Shown: in pieces, positions 9,133-17,679 of the stretch
Position numbering within the stretch: position 1 is the first letter of the stretch
Layout: every line of letters starts with the position of its first letter
Assembly (NCBI GenBank): GCA_947503285.1
Contig: CANNDD010000001.1
Coordinates: forward strand, 744,001-808,000
Origin: an uncultured Croceitalea sp.
GTDB lineage: Bacteria; Bacteroidota; Bacteroidia; Flavobacteriales; Flavobacteriaceae
Direction of reading: 5' to 3'
Length of the DNA stretch: 64,000 bases
The notes under the pieces: generated by a model
What the model was told of the DNA's origin: nothing
Database searches by the model: none
The model's input: only the letters and a program-made list of their open reading frames with translations
Made by a program: the position numbers and the translations under genes

Positions 9133-9441
9133 ATGAAAGGATATTGCTACATATTGACCAATAAAAATAAGACCGCACTTTATGTAGGAGCTACCAATGA
9201 CATACAACGACGAATCAGAGCGCATAAAACTGGAAAATATGCCAACTCTTTTACCATAAAATACAATTGTTCCCTATTGGTTTACTTTGAAGAATTTGTT
9301 GCGGTAAGTGATGCCTTTGAAAGGGAAAAACAATTGAAAGCAGGCAATCAAAAACGAAAAGAAGGTTTAATCAATTCATTAAATCTAGAATGGAAGGATT
9401 TATCCAAAGATTGGCTTGACGAAGAAATGGATTCTAAGTAA
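9133..9441 (+). CDS. GIY-YIG nuclease family protein
   Basis: A 102-residue single-domain GIY-YIG endonuclease of the small UPF0213 type. The paired motifs are GYCYIL (3-8) and YVGAT (17-21). A conserved arginine follows in NDIQRRIRAHK, and the metal-binding glutamate is in FEREKQLKAG near residue 65. Cellular roles of this short class are mostly unknown. It is not part of the usual ligase-exonuclease-helicase-PdeM cluster and sits between ligase and helicase. It is bracketed by two 22-bp hairpins (9105-9126 and 9463-9484), each just after a CAGATTA sequence. This suggests insertion as a unit, which is an inference. Confidence 0.88.
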   Translation: MKGYCYILTNKNKTALYVGATNDIQRRIRAHKTGKYANSFTIKYNCSLLVYFEEFVAVSDAFEREKQLKAGNQKRKEGLINSLNLEWKDLSKDWLDEEMDSK

Positions 9442-9462
9442 CTTTTAGCACAGATTAAACTG

Positions 9463-9484
9463 ATTGCTTCACTTCGCTCGCAAT
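9463..9484. repeat. 22-bp hairpin element (ATTGC/GCAAT stem)
   Basis: Stem ATTGC with GCAAT around the 12-nt loop TTCACTTCGCTC, directly after the GIY-YIG gene and 2 bp before the helicase start. It resembles the widespread GATTGCTTCACTTCGCTCGCAAT-type dispersed repeat of bacterial genomes. It pairs with the copy at 9105-9126 across the GIY-YIG gene. Confidence 0.65.
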
Positions 9485-9486
9485 TT

Positions 9487-11949
9487 ATGACTCGTAAAGA
9501 ACTCTTCCATATCGCCCAAAACTGGTTTGACCGACAAGGTTGGAAGCCCTTTGCATTCCAAAAGGAAAGCTGGACCGCTTTTTTGCAGGGAAAGCACGGT
9601 TTGCTCAATGCACCAACGGGTAGTGGAAAAACCTATGCGTTGTGGTTTCCGATCGTATTGAACTATATCAAGAATAATCCTGATTATAAAACCAAACATA
9701 AAAAAGGCCTAAAGGCAATTTGGATAACGCCGTTACGGGCCTTATCACAAGAAATCAAACAATCCGCAGAGCGAATTACCAAAGATTTGGATACTCAAAT
9801 GACCGTCGGCATCAGAACCGGCGATACCTCGACCAAAGAGCGTTCGAGACAGAAAACGGCCATGCCCGACTTGTTGATCACCACCCCAGAAAGCCTGCAA
9901 CTTCTACTTTCGTCAAAAGGCTATGACAAGGTTTTTAAAGACTGTTCGGCAATTGTTGTTGATGAGTGGCATGAGCTATTGGGCACTAAACGGGGGGTGC
10001 AAATGGAATTGGGATTGTCGCGCTTAAAAACCATTTGTCCAGACCTACGAATTTGGGGTATTTCAGCTACCATTGGCAATCTGGAACAGGCCAGGGAAGT
10101 ATTATTGGGGCCTACCTCTGAAGCACTTCAAAACTCCGTTTTGGTCAAGGCAAAGCTGAACAAGAAAATTACGGTAAAGAGTATTATTCCGAAGCAAATG
10201 GAAACCTTTCCATGGCGCGGGCATCTGGGCCTACATCTTTTAGAGGATGCCGTACCTATTATCAATAACAGCAAGACAACATTACTTTTTACCAACACCC
10301 GAAGCCAGTGTGAAATTTGGTTTCAAAAAATATTGGAGAAACATCCTGAATATGCCGGGGAGCTTGCCATGCATCACGGTAGTGTAAATAAAGAAACACG
10401 TATTTGGGTAGAACAGGCCATTCGTAATGAAAGCCTAAAAGCCGTCGTTTGCACCTCGAGCCTAGATTTGGGCGTGGATTTTGCCCCTGTTGAAACCGTG
10501 GTCCAAATCGGTGGTCCAAAAGGGGTGGCCCGTTTTTTACAACGTGCTGGGCGCAGTGGCCATAGACCAGGTAAAGAGAGTATCATCCATTTTTTGCCGA
10601 CCCATGCCATGGAGCTCATTGAGGCCTCTGCCATGCAGCAAGCAGTCAAAAAAGAAGCAGTCGAAGACCGGATACCCTATTTGAACAGCTACGATGTACT
10701 CTTGCAATACCTGACCACCTTAGCCGTCTCTGATGGGTTCTATCCCCATGAAATTTATACCGAAATCAAGCATACCTTTTGTTATCAAGGCATCACGGAA
10801 GACGAGTGGCAATGGCTGCTTAATTTTTTAGTCATGGGCAGTCAAAGCCTGAAAACCTATGATGAATACCAAAAAGTAGAAGTTGGGACCGATGGAAAAT
10901 TTAAGGTGAATAACCGTGGTATCGCCATGCGGCATCGCTTTCAAATTGGTACGATTGTAGGTGATGCGGTCGTAGCCGTTCGCTATCAAAAAGGGGGCTA
11001 TATTGGCTCAATAGAAGAGTATTTCATCTCAAAGCTTACCCCTGGTGATGTATTCACTTTTGCAGGTCGAAATTTGGAGTTCATTCGAATAAAAGGGATG
11101 CAGGCCCATGTTCGAAATTCCAATAAACGTACTAATAAGGTGCCCAGTTGGATGGGTGGCCGTCTCAGCTTTTCAGCGCAAATGTCAGAACTGCTGCGCC
11201 AAGAACTCTATACCGCTGAATGGGAACCTGCAAAACAGTCTGATGAGATCAGGTCATTGGCCCCGATGTTCGCCAAACAGCGTGAAGAGAGCATCGTTCC
11301 CAAACCTGATGAGTTTTTAATAGAGACGTTTAAAACAAGGGACGGTTACCATCATATTTTCTATCCCTTTGAAGGACGGGCCGTTCACGAGGCCATGAGC
11401 AGTCTGTTATCATACCGCATCAGCCTGTTAAGCCCCATCACCTGCTCATTGGCCTTTAACGATTACGGATTTGAAATGCTATCAGACAAACCTATCGATA
11501 TTCAACAGGTATTGGACAATGATTTGTTTTCAACAGACTATATGCTCAGCGACCTGCAGAAGAGCTTGAACAGCAATGAAATGGCAAGGCGTAAATTCAG
11601 GGATATTGCGGTCATCAGTGGAATGGTGTTCACAGGCTACCCTGATAAGGGAATCAAAATGAAACATTTGCAAAGCAGCTCCCAATTGTTGTTTGATGTT
11701 TTTAAAGATTTCGAACCCGATAACCTCCTCTACCAACAAGCCTTTACCGAAACATTTGAACACCAATTGGAAGAAGGACGTTTGCGCATGGCCTTAGAAC
11801 GAATTGCCGAACAGGAAATCGTTTGGAAACAGTGTAAAAACCCCACCCCCTTCTCTTTTCCCCTTATCACAGATCGATTACGTGAAAAGCTGTCAAATGA
11901 AAAACTGGCCGATCGCATTAAACGAATGACCAAGATTTTGATGAAGTAG
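9487..11949 (+). CDS. Ligase-associated DEXH-box helicase (Lhr-core family)
   Basis: An 820-residue superfamily 2 DNA helicase. Walker A GSGKT is at residues 45-49, the DEWH box at 159-162, SATIGN in motif III, and the motif VI region QRAGRSGHRPG in the second RecA domain. The winged-helix and Lhr-specific C-terminal regions follow. Lhr-core proteins are ATP-dependent 3'-5' translocases that unwind DNA or RNA:DNA hybrids. Together with the neighbouring exonuclease, ligase and phosphoesterase it forms a nucleic acid repair cluster whose precise damage substrate is unknown. Start ATG 9487 lies 45 bp after the inserted GIY-YIG gene. Confidence 0.95.
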   Translation: MTRKELFHIAQNWFDRQGWKPFAFQKESWTAFLQGKHGLLNAPTGSGKTYALWFPIVLNYIKNNPDYKTKHKKGLKAIWITPLRALSQEIKQSAERITKDLDTQMTVGIRTGDTSTKERSRQKTAMPDLLITTPESLQLLLSSKGYDKVFKDCSAIVVDEWHELLGTKRGVQMELGLSRLKTICPDLRIWGISATIGNLEQAREVLLGPTSEALQNSVLVKAKLNKKITVKSIIPKQMETFPWRGHLGLHLLEDAVPIINNSKTTLLFTNTRSQCEIWFQKILEKHPEYAGELAMHHGSVNKETRIWVEQAIRNESLKAVVCTSSLDLGVDFAPVETVVQIGGPKGVARFLQRAGRSGHRPGKESIIHFLPTHAMELIEASAMQQAVKKEAVEDRIPYLNSYDVLLQYLTTLAVSDGFYPHEIYTEIKHTFCYQGITEDEWQWLLNFLVMGSQSLKTYDEYQKVEVGTDGKFKVNNRGIAMRHRFQIGTIVGDAVVAVRYQKGGYIGSIEEYFISKLTPGDVFTFAGRNLEFIRIKGMQAHVRNSNKRTNKVPSWMGGRLSFSAQMSELLRQELYTAEWEPAKQSDEIRSLAPMFAKQREESIVPKPDEFLIETFKTRDGYHHIFYPFEGRAVHEAMSSLLSYRISLLSPITCSLAFNDYGFEMLSDKPIDIQQVLDNDLFSTDYMLSDLQKSLNSNEMARRKFRDIAVISGMVFTGYPDKGIKMKHLQSSSQLLFDVFKDFEPDNLLYQQAFTETFEHQLEEGRLRMALERIAEQEIVWKQCKNPTPFSFPLITDRLREKLSNEKLADRIKRMTKILMK

Positions 11950-11950
11950 A

Positions 11951-12073
11951 CCACCCCACTCTTCGGTCGCCCCACCTAGTTTCAGGAGGGGAACTTCTGG
12001 AGATTGAGCAGAAAAGCCCTCCTCTTTTTTTCAAGGAGGAGAATGAATTCCTCAAAACGGAAAAACGAGGTGG
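11951..12073. repeat. Imperfect palindromic element between helicase and PdeM genes
   Basis: Outer arms CCACC (11951-11955) and GGTGG (12069-12073) enclose an inner hairpin CCTCCT (12018-12023)/AGGAGG (12034-12039) and a second AGGAGGGGA near 11984. G/C-rich CCACCCC...AGGAGGGGA sequences of this style are common dispersed elements in flavobacterial genomes. A TTG-initiated extension of the PdeM frame through this element is therefore probably not translated. Confidence 0.55.
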
Positions 12074-12111
12074 TTACTTTACCTTTGCCATGCAGTGCTA
12101 CTTTTAACTAT

Positions 12112-12744
12112 ATGCCCCATTCCATCCAAATAAAAAATCAAGAATTCCAGCTTCATCCCACGGGGGGTATTTTTTGGGTTGAAAAATCGATGTTGCTCAT
12201 CAGTGATGTACACTTAGGCAAGGTGGCCCATTTTCGAAAATTTGGGGCCGCGGTACCCCAAAAAGCGATTCATAAGAATTTCATCTTGCTTGATGAAATT
12301 GTCAACGCTTTTCAACCCTTTCAAATCTGTTTCTTGGGCGATCTGTTCCACTCTTCCCTGAACAAAGAATGGCAGTTGTTTGAGAATTGGGTGCAAAAAA
12401 CTCCGACCGAAATCATTCTAGTCGCCGGCAATCACGATATCATAGCCACAGAGAAGTTCGAAGCTTTGACCATACCACTATTTCAAGAATTGAGCATAGA
12501 CGGTTTTTTATTGACCCATCATCCTGAGGAACGTGAAAACTTTTTTAATTTCTGCGGGCATATACATCCCGCGATTCAGATGCAAGGTTTTGGACGTCAA
12601 CGCTTAAAATTGCCTTGTTTTTTCAAAAAACGGCACCAATTGATCTTACCCGCTTTTGGTGAGTTCACCGGAACTTTTGTCTTGGAACCTACAAAAGAAG
12701 ATGAGGTGTTCGCCATTGTGGAAGATGAAGTGGTAAAAGTTTAG
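12112..12744 (+). CDS. pdeM: Ligase-associated metallophosphoesterase (PdeM-type)
   Basis: A calcineurin-like phosphoesterase of about 210 residues from the chosen ATG. Its motifs in order are SDVHLGK, FLGDLFHS, VAGNHD and a C-terminal CGHIHP. It is the last member of the ligase/exonuclease/Lhr cluster, probably a DNA phosphodiesterase or phosphatase acting on damaged ends. The frame stays open upstream to a TTG at 12004, but that part is repeat-derived and unlike the family, so ATG 12112 is preferred. Confidence 0.9.
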   Translation: MPHSIQIKNQEFQLHPTGGIFWVEKSMLLISDVHLGKVAHFRKFGAAVPQKAIHKNFILLDEIVNAFQPFQICFLGDLFHSSLNKEWQLFENWVQKTPTEIILVAGNHDIIATEKFEALTIPLFQELSIDGFLLTHHPEERENFFNFCGHIHPAIQMQGFGRQRLKLPCFFKKRHQLILPAFGEFTGTFVLEPTKEDEVFAIVEDEVVKV

Positions 12745-12815
12745 ATTTCTAGATAGTCGCATTGCCTCTCATTTCGAACTGCACAAAATAACTGTGAAAA
12801 ATCTTCTGAATGTCG

Positions 12816-12936
12816 GTAATGAATCATATAGTATTGTCACCTCGAACGCAGTCGAGAGGTCGTTTGGCATAACATAATCAAAATGAGGTCTCTACTGCGC
12901 TCGACCTGACATGGATTATGATGTTTGACTCATTAC
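12816..12936. repeat. 121-bp inverted repeat element of the CGCAGTCGAGA type
   Basis: Inner arms GTCACCTCGAACGCAGTCGA (from 12837) and, on the opposite strand, GTCAGGTCGAGCGCAGTAGA (ending at 12911) are clear inverted copies. Outer arms GTAATGA (12816-12822) and TCATTAC (12930-12936) are perfect. It fills most of the space between pdeM and the mfd promoter. A related, weaker fragment at 12769-12803 shows TCATTTCGA...AAAATCT. Confidence 0.7.
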
Positions 12937-12963
12937 AGATATTTAAAAAAATCTTAGATTCCC

Positions 12964-12995
12964 TTTGTGAAGAACTAACTTGAAATCTATATTTG
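12964..12995 (+). promoter_or_regulatory. Bacteroidota-type promoter of mfd
   Basis: A -33 TTTG (12964-12967) and a perfect TAnnTTTG -7 box, TATATTTG (12988-12995), are separated by 20 bp, the spacing expected for the primary sigma factor of Bacteroidota. Transcription would begin near 13002, about 10 nt before the TTG start of mfd. Confidence 0.65.
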
Positions 12996-13011
12996 CAACA
13001 AAGTTTTTAGG

Positions 13012-16000
13012 TTGACCAAAACCTCCATTTTAGAACTTTTTGAACAGTCTCCCCAACTCGGGAAACTGCAGGATTTTATTGTCGAATCCAAACCTCTTGA
13101 CCCTACAAAAGCCCGCAAAATCAACCTTAAGGGACTTACAGGTTCGGCACTTTCATTTACGCTCGCCGCCGCTTTTAAATCTACCGAAAAACCATTCTTG
13201 GTTCTGCTCAATGATAAAGAAGAAGCAGCCTATTACCTCAATGACTTAGAACAGTTGATCGGGGAAAATGAAGTACTCTTCTACCCCGGAAGTTATCGCC
13301 GTCCTTACCAAATTGAAGAAACGGACAATGCCAATGTGCTTTTGAGGGCCGAGGTATTGAACCGTATCAATTCCAGAAAAAAACCGGCGGTCATTGTTTC
13401 GTATCCCGATGCACTTTTTGAAAAGGTAGTTACCCGAAAAGAACTAGATAAAAATACCCTTAAGATCAAATTGGAAGATACCCTCTCTTTGGATTTTCTG
13501 AACGAGGTACTTTTTGAATACCAATTTAAACGGGTCGATTTTGTAACCGAACCGGGTGAGTTTTCAGTCCGTGGCGGTATCGTTGATGTCTTTTCGTTTT
13601 CACACGATGAACCGTATCGAATTGAATTTTTCGGTGATGAGGTCGATAGTATTAGAACCTTTGATGTAGAAACCCAGTTGTCCACTGAGAAAGTCAATAA
13701 AATTGCCGTCATCCCCAATGTCGCCAATAAACTGGTGCATGAAACACGGGAAAGCTTTCTGAAATATATTTCACCAAAGACAGTTATTTTTTCTAAAAAC
13801 TTAGATTTGGTCTACGACCGAATAGATACCAATTATGAAAAAGCCAACGAAAACTTTTCAAAACTTAGTGAAGACCTGAAACACGCGAGACCCAAAGAAT
13901 TATTTTTGAATTCAGATGCGGTTAAAGAACAATTAGGTGCATTTGACCTTATTGAGATTGGGGCTTCGAATTCCCCAAGTAAGATGGGCACCTCGCCTGA
14001 GTTCGAATTGACTTTTGACACCAAGCCACAACCCGCTTTCAACAAAAAGTTTGATTTATTGATTGAAAACCTAAACGAGAATCATGACGCAGGTTTTACA
14101 AACGCTATTTTCTGTTCTACGGAGCAACAAGCCAAACGCTTTCATGATATTTTCGCTTCGACTACGCTCAGCGAACTTGATACTAAGCGAAGTCGAAATG
14201 TACACTACAAAACGATAGTCTTCCCACTCTATCAAGGTTTTGTTGCCCCTGATTTAAAACTTGTCTGTTACACGGATCATCAGATTTTTGAACGCTATCA
14301 TAAATTCCATTTAAAGAACGGCTATGCCAAAAAACAGGCCATCACCCTCAAAGAACTCAACAAACTTGAGATCGGCGATTATGTGACCCATATCGACCAT
14401 GGTATCGGCAAATTTGGTGGTTTACAAAAAATAGATGTCGAGGGTAAAAAACAAGAGGCCATCAAACTGATGTATGGAGAACGCGACATTCTATACGTGA
14501 GCATCCACTCTTTACATAAAATATCAAAATTCAATGGTAAGGACGGGGCGCCCCCAAAAATCTATAAATTAGGATCTGGAGCTTGGAAAAAAATCAAGGA
14601 TAAGACCAAAAGCCGTGTCAAGAAAATTGCCTTTGATCTTATCAAGATATACGCAAAAAGACGACTTGAAAAAGGGTTTCAATATGCCCCTGACAGTTAT
14701 TTACAGCACGAATTGGAGGCTTCCTTTATTTATGAGGATACCCCAGACCAAGAAAAGTCTACGGCAGATGTCAAAAAAGACATGGAAAGTGAACGCCCTA
14801 TGGACCGTCTCATCTGTGGCGATGTAGGTTTTGGCAAGACCGAGGTAGCCATTCGTGCCGCATTCAAAGCAGTCGATAACGGAAAACAGGTCGCTGTTTT
14901 GGTACCCACCACCATTTTGGCCTTTCAACATGCACGCACTTTTAAAGAACGTCTTAAAGAGATGCCCGTAACCGTTGATTATTTGAACCGATTCCGCACC
15001 GCAAAAGAAAAACGGGAAACTTTGGAGCGCCTTGCCGAAGGTAAAGTGGACATTATTATCGGCACACATCAACTGGTCAACAAGAATGTAAAATTCAAAG
15101 ATTTAGGTTTACTTATTGTTGATGAAGAGCAGAAATTCGGTGTTGCGGTAAAAGACAAATTAAAGTCCATTAAAGAGAATGTAGATGTCTTGACCTTAAC
15201 GGCAACCCCTATCCCAAGAACATTACAATTCAGCCTCATGGCGGCCCGTGACCTATCGGTAATCACAACGCCACCACCAAACCGCTACCCGATTGAGAGT
15301 AGGGTGATTCGTTTTAATGAAGAAATCATTCGAGATGCGATTTCTTATGAGGTACAACGTGGGGGCCAGGTATTTTTTATCCATAATCGTATCGAGAATA
15401 TCAAGGAAGTAGCGGGCATGTTACAACGATTGGTACCCGATGCCAAAATTGGTATTGGCCATGGACAAATGGAAGGCAAAAAGCTAGAGCAGCTTATGCT
15501 CGCTTTCATGAATGGTGAATTTGATGTCTTGGTTTCGACCACAATAGTTGAAAGCGGATTGGATGTTACCAATGCCAACACCATTTTCATTCATAATGCC
15601 AATAATTTTGGCCTGAGTGATCTGCATCAAATGCGAGGTCGTGTGGGGCGAAGTAATAAAAAAGCCTTCTGCTATTTTATCACACCGCCCTACGAAGTAA
15701 TGACTACGGATGCCCGCAAGCGCATAGAGGCTTTAGAGCAATTTACAGAGCTGGGAAGCGGTTTTAATATTGCCATGAAGGATTTGGAAATTCGTGGTGC
15801 CGGTGATTTGTTGGGGGGAGAGCAAAGTGGTTTTATAAATGAGATCGGCTTTGAAACCTATCAAAAGATTTTGGCAGAGGCCATTGAAGAACTCAAAGAA
15901 AATGAGTTCAAAGAACTATACGATGAAGTAGAAGGCGATAAACCCAAGGTCTTTGTCAAAGAAACCCAACTGGATACTGATTTTGAGCTCTTATTCCCCG

Positions 16001-16437
16001 ATGATTATATCAACAATATTACGGAACGTCTTAACCTTTATACCCAGCTCAATGCCATTGAAGATGAAAAAGGTTTGACCAAATTTGAAACGGAATTGGT
16101 TGATCGTTTTGGGGAACTGCCTACGCAAGCGGTGGATCTATTTAATTCCGTTCGCATTAAATGGTTGGCCAACAGTATTGGTCTGGAAAAAGTGATATTG
16201 AAAAAGAACAAATTGATTGGCTACTTCTTGGCCGACCAACAATCCCCTTTTTACCAAACTACGGCCTTTACGAAGGTACTGCAGTATGTACAAAGCCATC
16301 CGCAGCAATGTCAACTCAAAGAAAAACAAACCCGAAATGGTCTCCGCTTATTGTTGACTTTTGACGGGATAACGAGTGTGGAGAAAGCGTTGCGAGTTTT
16401 GGAACCTTTAGCAATTCAAAAAGAAGCTAAAGTTTAG
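13012..16437 (+). CDS. mfd: Transcription-repair coupling factor Mfd
   Basis: A 1141-residue ATPase that removes stalled RNA polymerase from DNA lesions and recruits UvrA. The N-terminal part is UvrB-like (about 1-350). The CarD-like RNA polymerase interaction domain contains GDYVTHIDHGIGKFGG. The helicase core has Walker A GFGKT (606-610) and DEEQ (704-707), followed by GRVGRSNKKAF and the C-terminal TRCF domain. The TTG start at 13012 is kept because the protein begins like other flavobacterial Mfd proteins and the promoter lies just upstream. Residues 382-396 (ASTTLSELDTKRSRN) come from a 41-bp palindrome inserted in frame between the UvrB-like and RNAP-interaction parts. Confidence 0.96.
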   Translation: MTKTSILELFEQSPQLGKLQDFIVESKPLDPTKARKINLKGLTGSALSFTLAAAFKSTEKPFLVLLNDKEEAAYYLNDLEQLIGENEVLFYPGSYRRPYQIEETDNANVLLRAEVLNRINSRKKPAVIVSYPDALFEKVVTRKELDKNTLKIKLEDTLSLDFLNEVLFEYQFKRVDFVTEPGEFSVRGGIVDVFSFSHDEPYRIEFFGDEVDSIRTFDVETQLSTEKVNKIAVIPNVANKLVHETRESFLKYISPKTVIFSKNLDLVYDRIDTNYEKANENFSKLSEDLKHARPKELFLNSDAVKEQLGAFDLIEIGASNSPSKMGTSPEFELTFDTKPQPAFNKKFDLLIENLNENHDAGFTNAIFCSTEQQAKRFHDIFASTTLSELDTKRSRNVHYKTIVFPLYQGFVAPDLKLVCYTDHQIFERYHKFHLKNGYAKKQAITLKELNKLEIGDYVTHIDHGIGKFGGLQKIDVEGKKQEAIKLMYGERDILYVSIHSLHKISKFNGKDGAPPKIYKLGSGAWKKIKDKTKSRVKKIAFDLIKIYAKRRLEKGFQYAPDSYLQHELEASFIYEDTPDQEKSTADVKKDMESERPMDRLICGDVGFGKTEVAIRAAFKAVDNGKQVAVLVPTTILAFQHARTFKERLKEMPVTVDYLNRFRTAKEKRETLERLAEGKVDIIIGTHQLVNKNVKFKDLGLLIVDEEQKFGVAVKDKLKSIKENVDVLTLTATPIPRTLQFSLMAARDLSVITTPPPNRYPIESRVIRFNEEIIRDAISYEVQRGGQVFFIHNRIENIKEVAGMLQRLVPDAKIGIGHGQMEGKKLEQLMLAFMNGEFDVLVSTTIVESGLDVTNANTIFIHNANNFGLSDLHQMRGRVGRSNKKAFCYFITPPYEVMTTDARKRIEALEQFTELGSGFNIAMKDLEIRGAGDLLGGEQSGFINEIGFETYQKILAEAIEELKENEFKELYDEVEGDKPKVFVKETQLDTDFELLFPDDYINNITERLNLYTQLNAIEDEKGLTKFETELVDRFGELPTQAVDLFNSVRIKWLANSIGLEKVILKKNKLIGYFLADQQSPFYQTTAFTKVLQYVQSHPQQCQLKEKQTRNGLRLLLTFDGITSVEKALRVLEPLAIQKEAKV
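14157..14197. repeat. 41-bp palindromic element inserted in frame in mfd
   Basis: Arms TTCGACTACGCTCAG (14157-14171) and CTAAGCGAAGTCGAA (14183-14197) pair with two mismatches around an 11-nt loop. The left arm is identical over 14 bp to the copy in the ligase gene at 8356, and both copies are 41 bp long. The stop-free frame adds about 14 residues to the Mfd linker. Confidence 0.85.
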
Positions 16438-16466
16438 TTTTTTGTTGAAAATACGTACATTCAAAA

Positions 16467-17360
16467 ATGATAATTGAATTTTTACTTCTACTTATTTCTA
16501 TTTTTCTTATTCTAAGACAACTTTTTCCTGATGTTGATAAATTGAAATCTAGATACAAGAGTTTTTTATATTGGTTTTTGTTAATATCGTTTTTCTTACT
16601 TTCAATTGAAAATTTGCGTCAAAAGCGAAATAAAAATCAAGAGTTAGTAAATACTGCAAAAAATATTTTGGACAGTATAGGTAAAATAAACACTGGATTG
16701 TCTCAATCCCTATTAAAACTAGATGATGCAGAGAAAAATCTAACAAATATCGACACTTCTTTGAATAAGGTTGAGCTTAACCTATTTAAGCAAATCAACG
16801 TACTAGAAAAAACAGTTGAAAAATCTGAAGCTCTTGTCTTTTTTGAAGAGAAAAAGTTTTTACTAGACAAGCCTAATCTAACCGTTTTGAATAGTACAGT
16901 AAAAATTTCTCAAAATATTGATGAATCCAGTAAAATTGGTATTGAATTCAAAATTCGGAACAATGGTGCTAGAAGAGCCATGGCAGTGGAATATAATTCT
17001 ATTTTAATCGCTTTTAATCGTAAAGAAAATTTGAAAAAGTTTTATTTTGGAGATTTTAATTTTGAAAAAATAGGCATTATTGATAAAAATATTGTTGCCA
17101 CACCTTTAGTATCATTTGATCTAAATAAAAAAGAATTTTCAGATAGGTATGGAGAAGCTATCTTTATTGTTAGAATTAAGTTCATCGATGAAGGCAATGA
17201 CAAAAAATATGATTATAATTTCTTCTTCTCTTCTAGGTTAGTCAATGGCAATTTGAAATTTTATAATTCAAATAGTAGAATAAAAAAGTTTGCCATTAAT
17301 TATCTCAAAGATTACGATTTAGAAGAGTTTTTGTCTGAACAAATAAAAAATAGCATTTGA
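16467..17360 (+). CDS. Hypothetical membrane-anchored coiled-coil protein, AT-rich
   Basis: A 297-residue protein with no recognised domain. Two hydrophobic segments (about residues 1-21 and 31-48) are followed by a probable coiled coil (about 50-125, with many Asn, Lys, Leu) and then a soluble domain of mixed beta type (SSKIGIEFKIRNNG, GEAIFIVRIKFIDEG). The base composition is clearly richer in A and T than the flanking genes, and codon use is biased towards AAA and AAT. That hints at recent acquisition. It starts 29 bp after mfd. The function is unknown. Confidence 0.7.
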   Translation: MIIEFLLLLISIFLILRQLFPDVDKLKSRYKSFLYWFLLISFFLLSIENLRQKRNKNQELVNTAKNILDSIGKINTGLSQSLLKLDDAEKNLTNIDTSLNKVELNLFKQINVLEKTVEKSEALVFFEEKKFLLDKPNLTVLNSTVKISQNIDESSKIGIEFKIRNNGARRAMAVEYNSILIAFNRKENLKKFYFGDFNFEKIGIIDKNIVATPLVSFDLNKKEFSDRYGEAIFIVRIKFIDEGNDKKYDYNFFFSSRLVNGNLKFYNSNSRIKKFAINYLKDYDLEEFLSEQIKNSI

Positions 17361-17462
17361 TTTAAGGCTTGACACACCATAGTTAATCCAAATGTTCCCG
17401 TTGGCAACACATAGCCCAACATAGTATTATTGTCCTGTTTAGTTTTTTAAAGCTACAGAAAT

Positions 17463-17555
17463 AGATTTCTCACGCTCATTTTATTCGGTCCGAAATGACT
17501 AAATACGTGCAACAGTCATTTCGATATGAGGAACAACGTGACGATTGAGAAATCT
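17463..17555. repeat. 93-bp nested palindrome of the AGATTTCTC/GTCATTTCG type
   Basis: Outer arms AGATTTCTC (17463-17471) and GAGAAATCT (17547-17555) are perfect inverted repeats. Inner arms CGAAATGAC (17491-17499) and GTCATTTCG (17515-17523) are also perfect. The element is therefore two head-to-head copies of a half-unit, which also occurs alone in compact form at 19726-19752. The rest of the 318 bp gap holds the flavin reductase tail remnant and nothing else recognisable. Confidence 0.75.
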
Positions 17556-17601
17556 AGTTTTTAGACGTCATTTGCCTACAGTATCTGGATTACCATGTTC
17601 A

Positions 17602-17679
17602 TCATGGCTTTACATACCTTTATTTTGCCAAATGCCCTCGTTTGTAGTAATTAGACAACCCTATAAGAGCAGTTAGATT
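17602..17679 (-). pseudogene. Decayed C-terminal tail of a second flavin reductase
   Basis: On the minus strand one frame reads GLSNYYKRGHLAK, stop, RYVKP, stop. The intact flavin reductase at 19079-19693 ends GLYNYYSPEHLGKYGYVKP, stop. The match covers 19 codons, with a stop at 17620-17622 in place of tyrosine, and the DNA is also visibly similar. Only this tail survives, directly after the stop of the gene at 17679. It is best explained as the remnant of a tandem duplicate. Confidence 0.7.
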
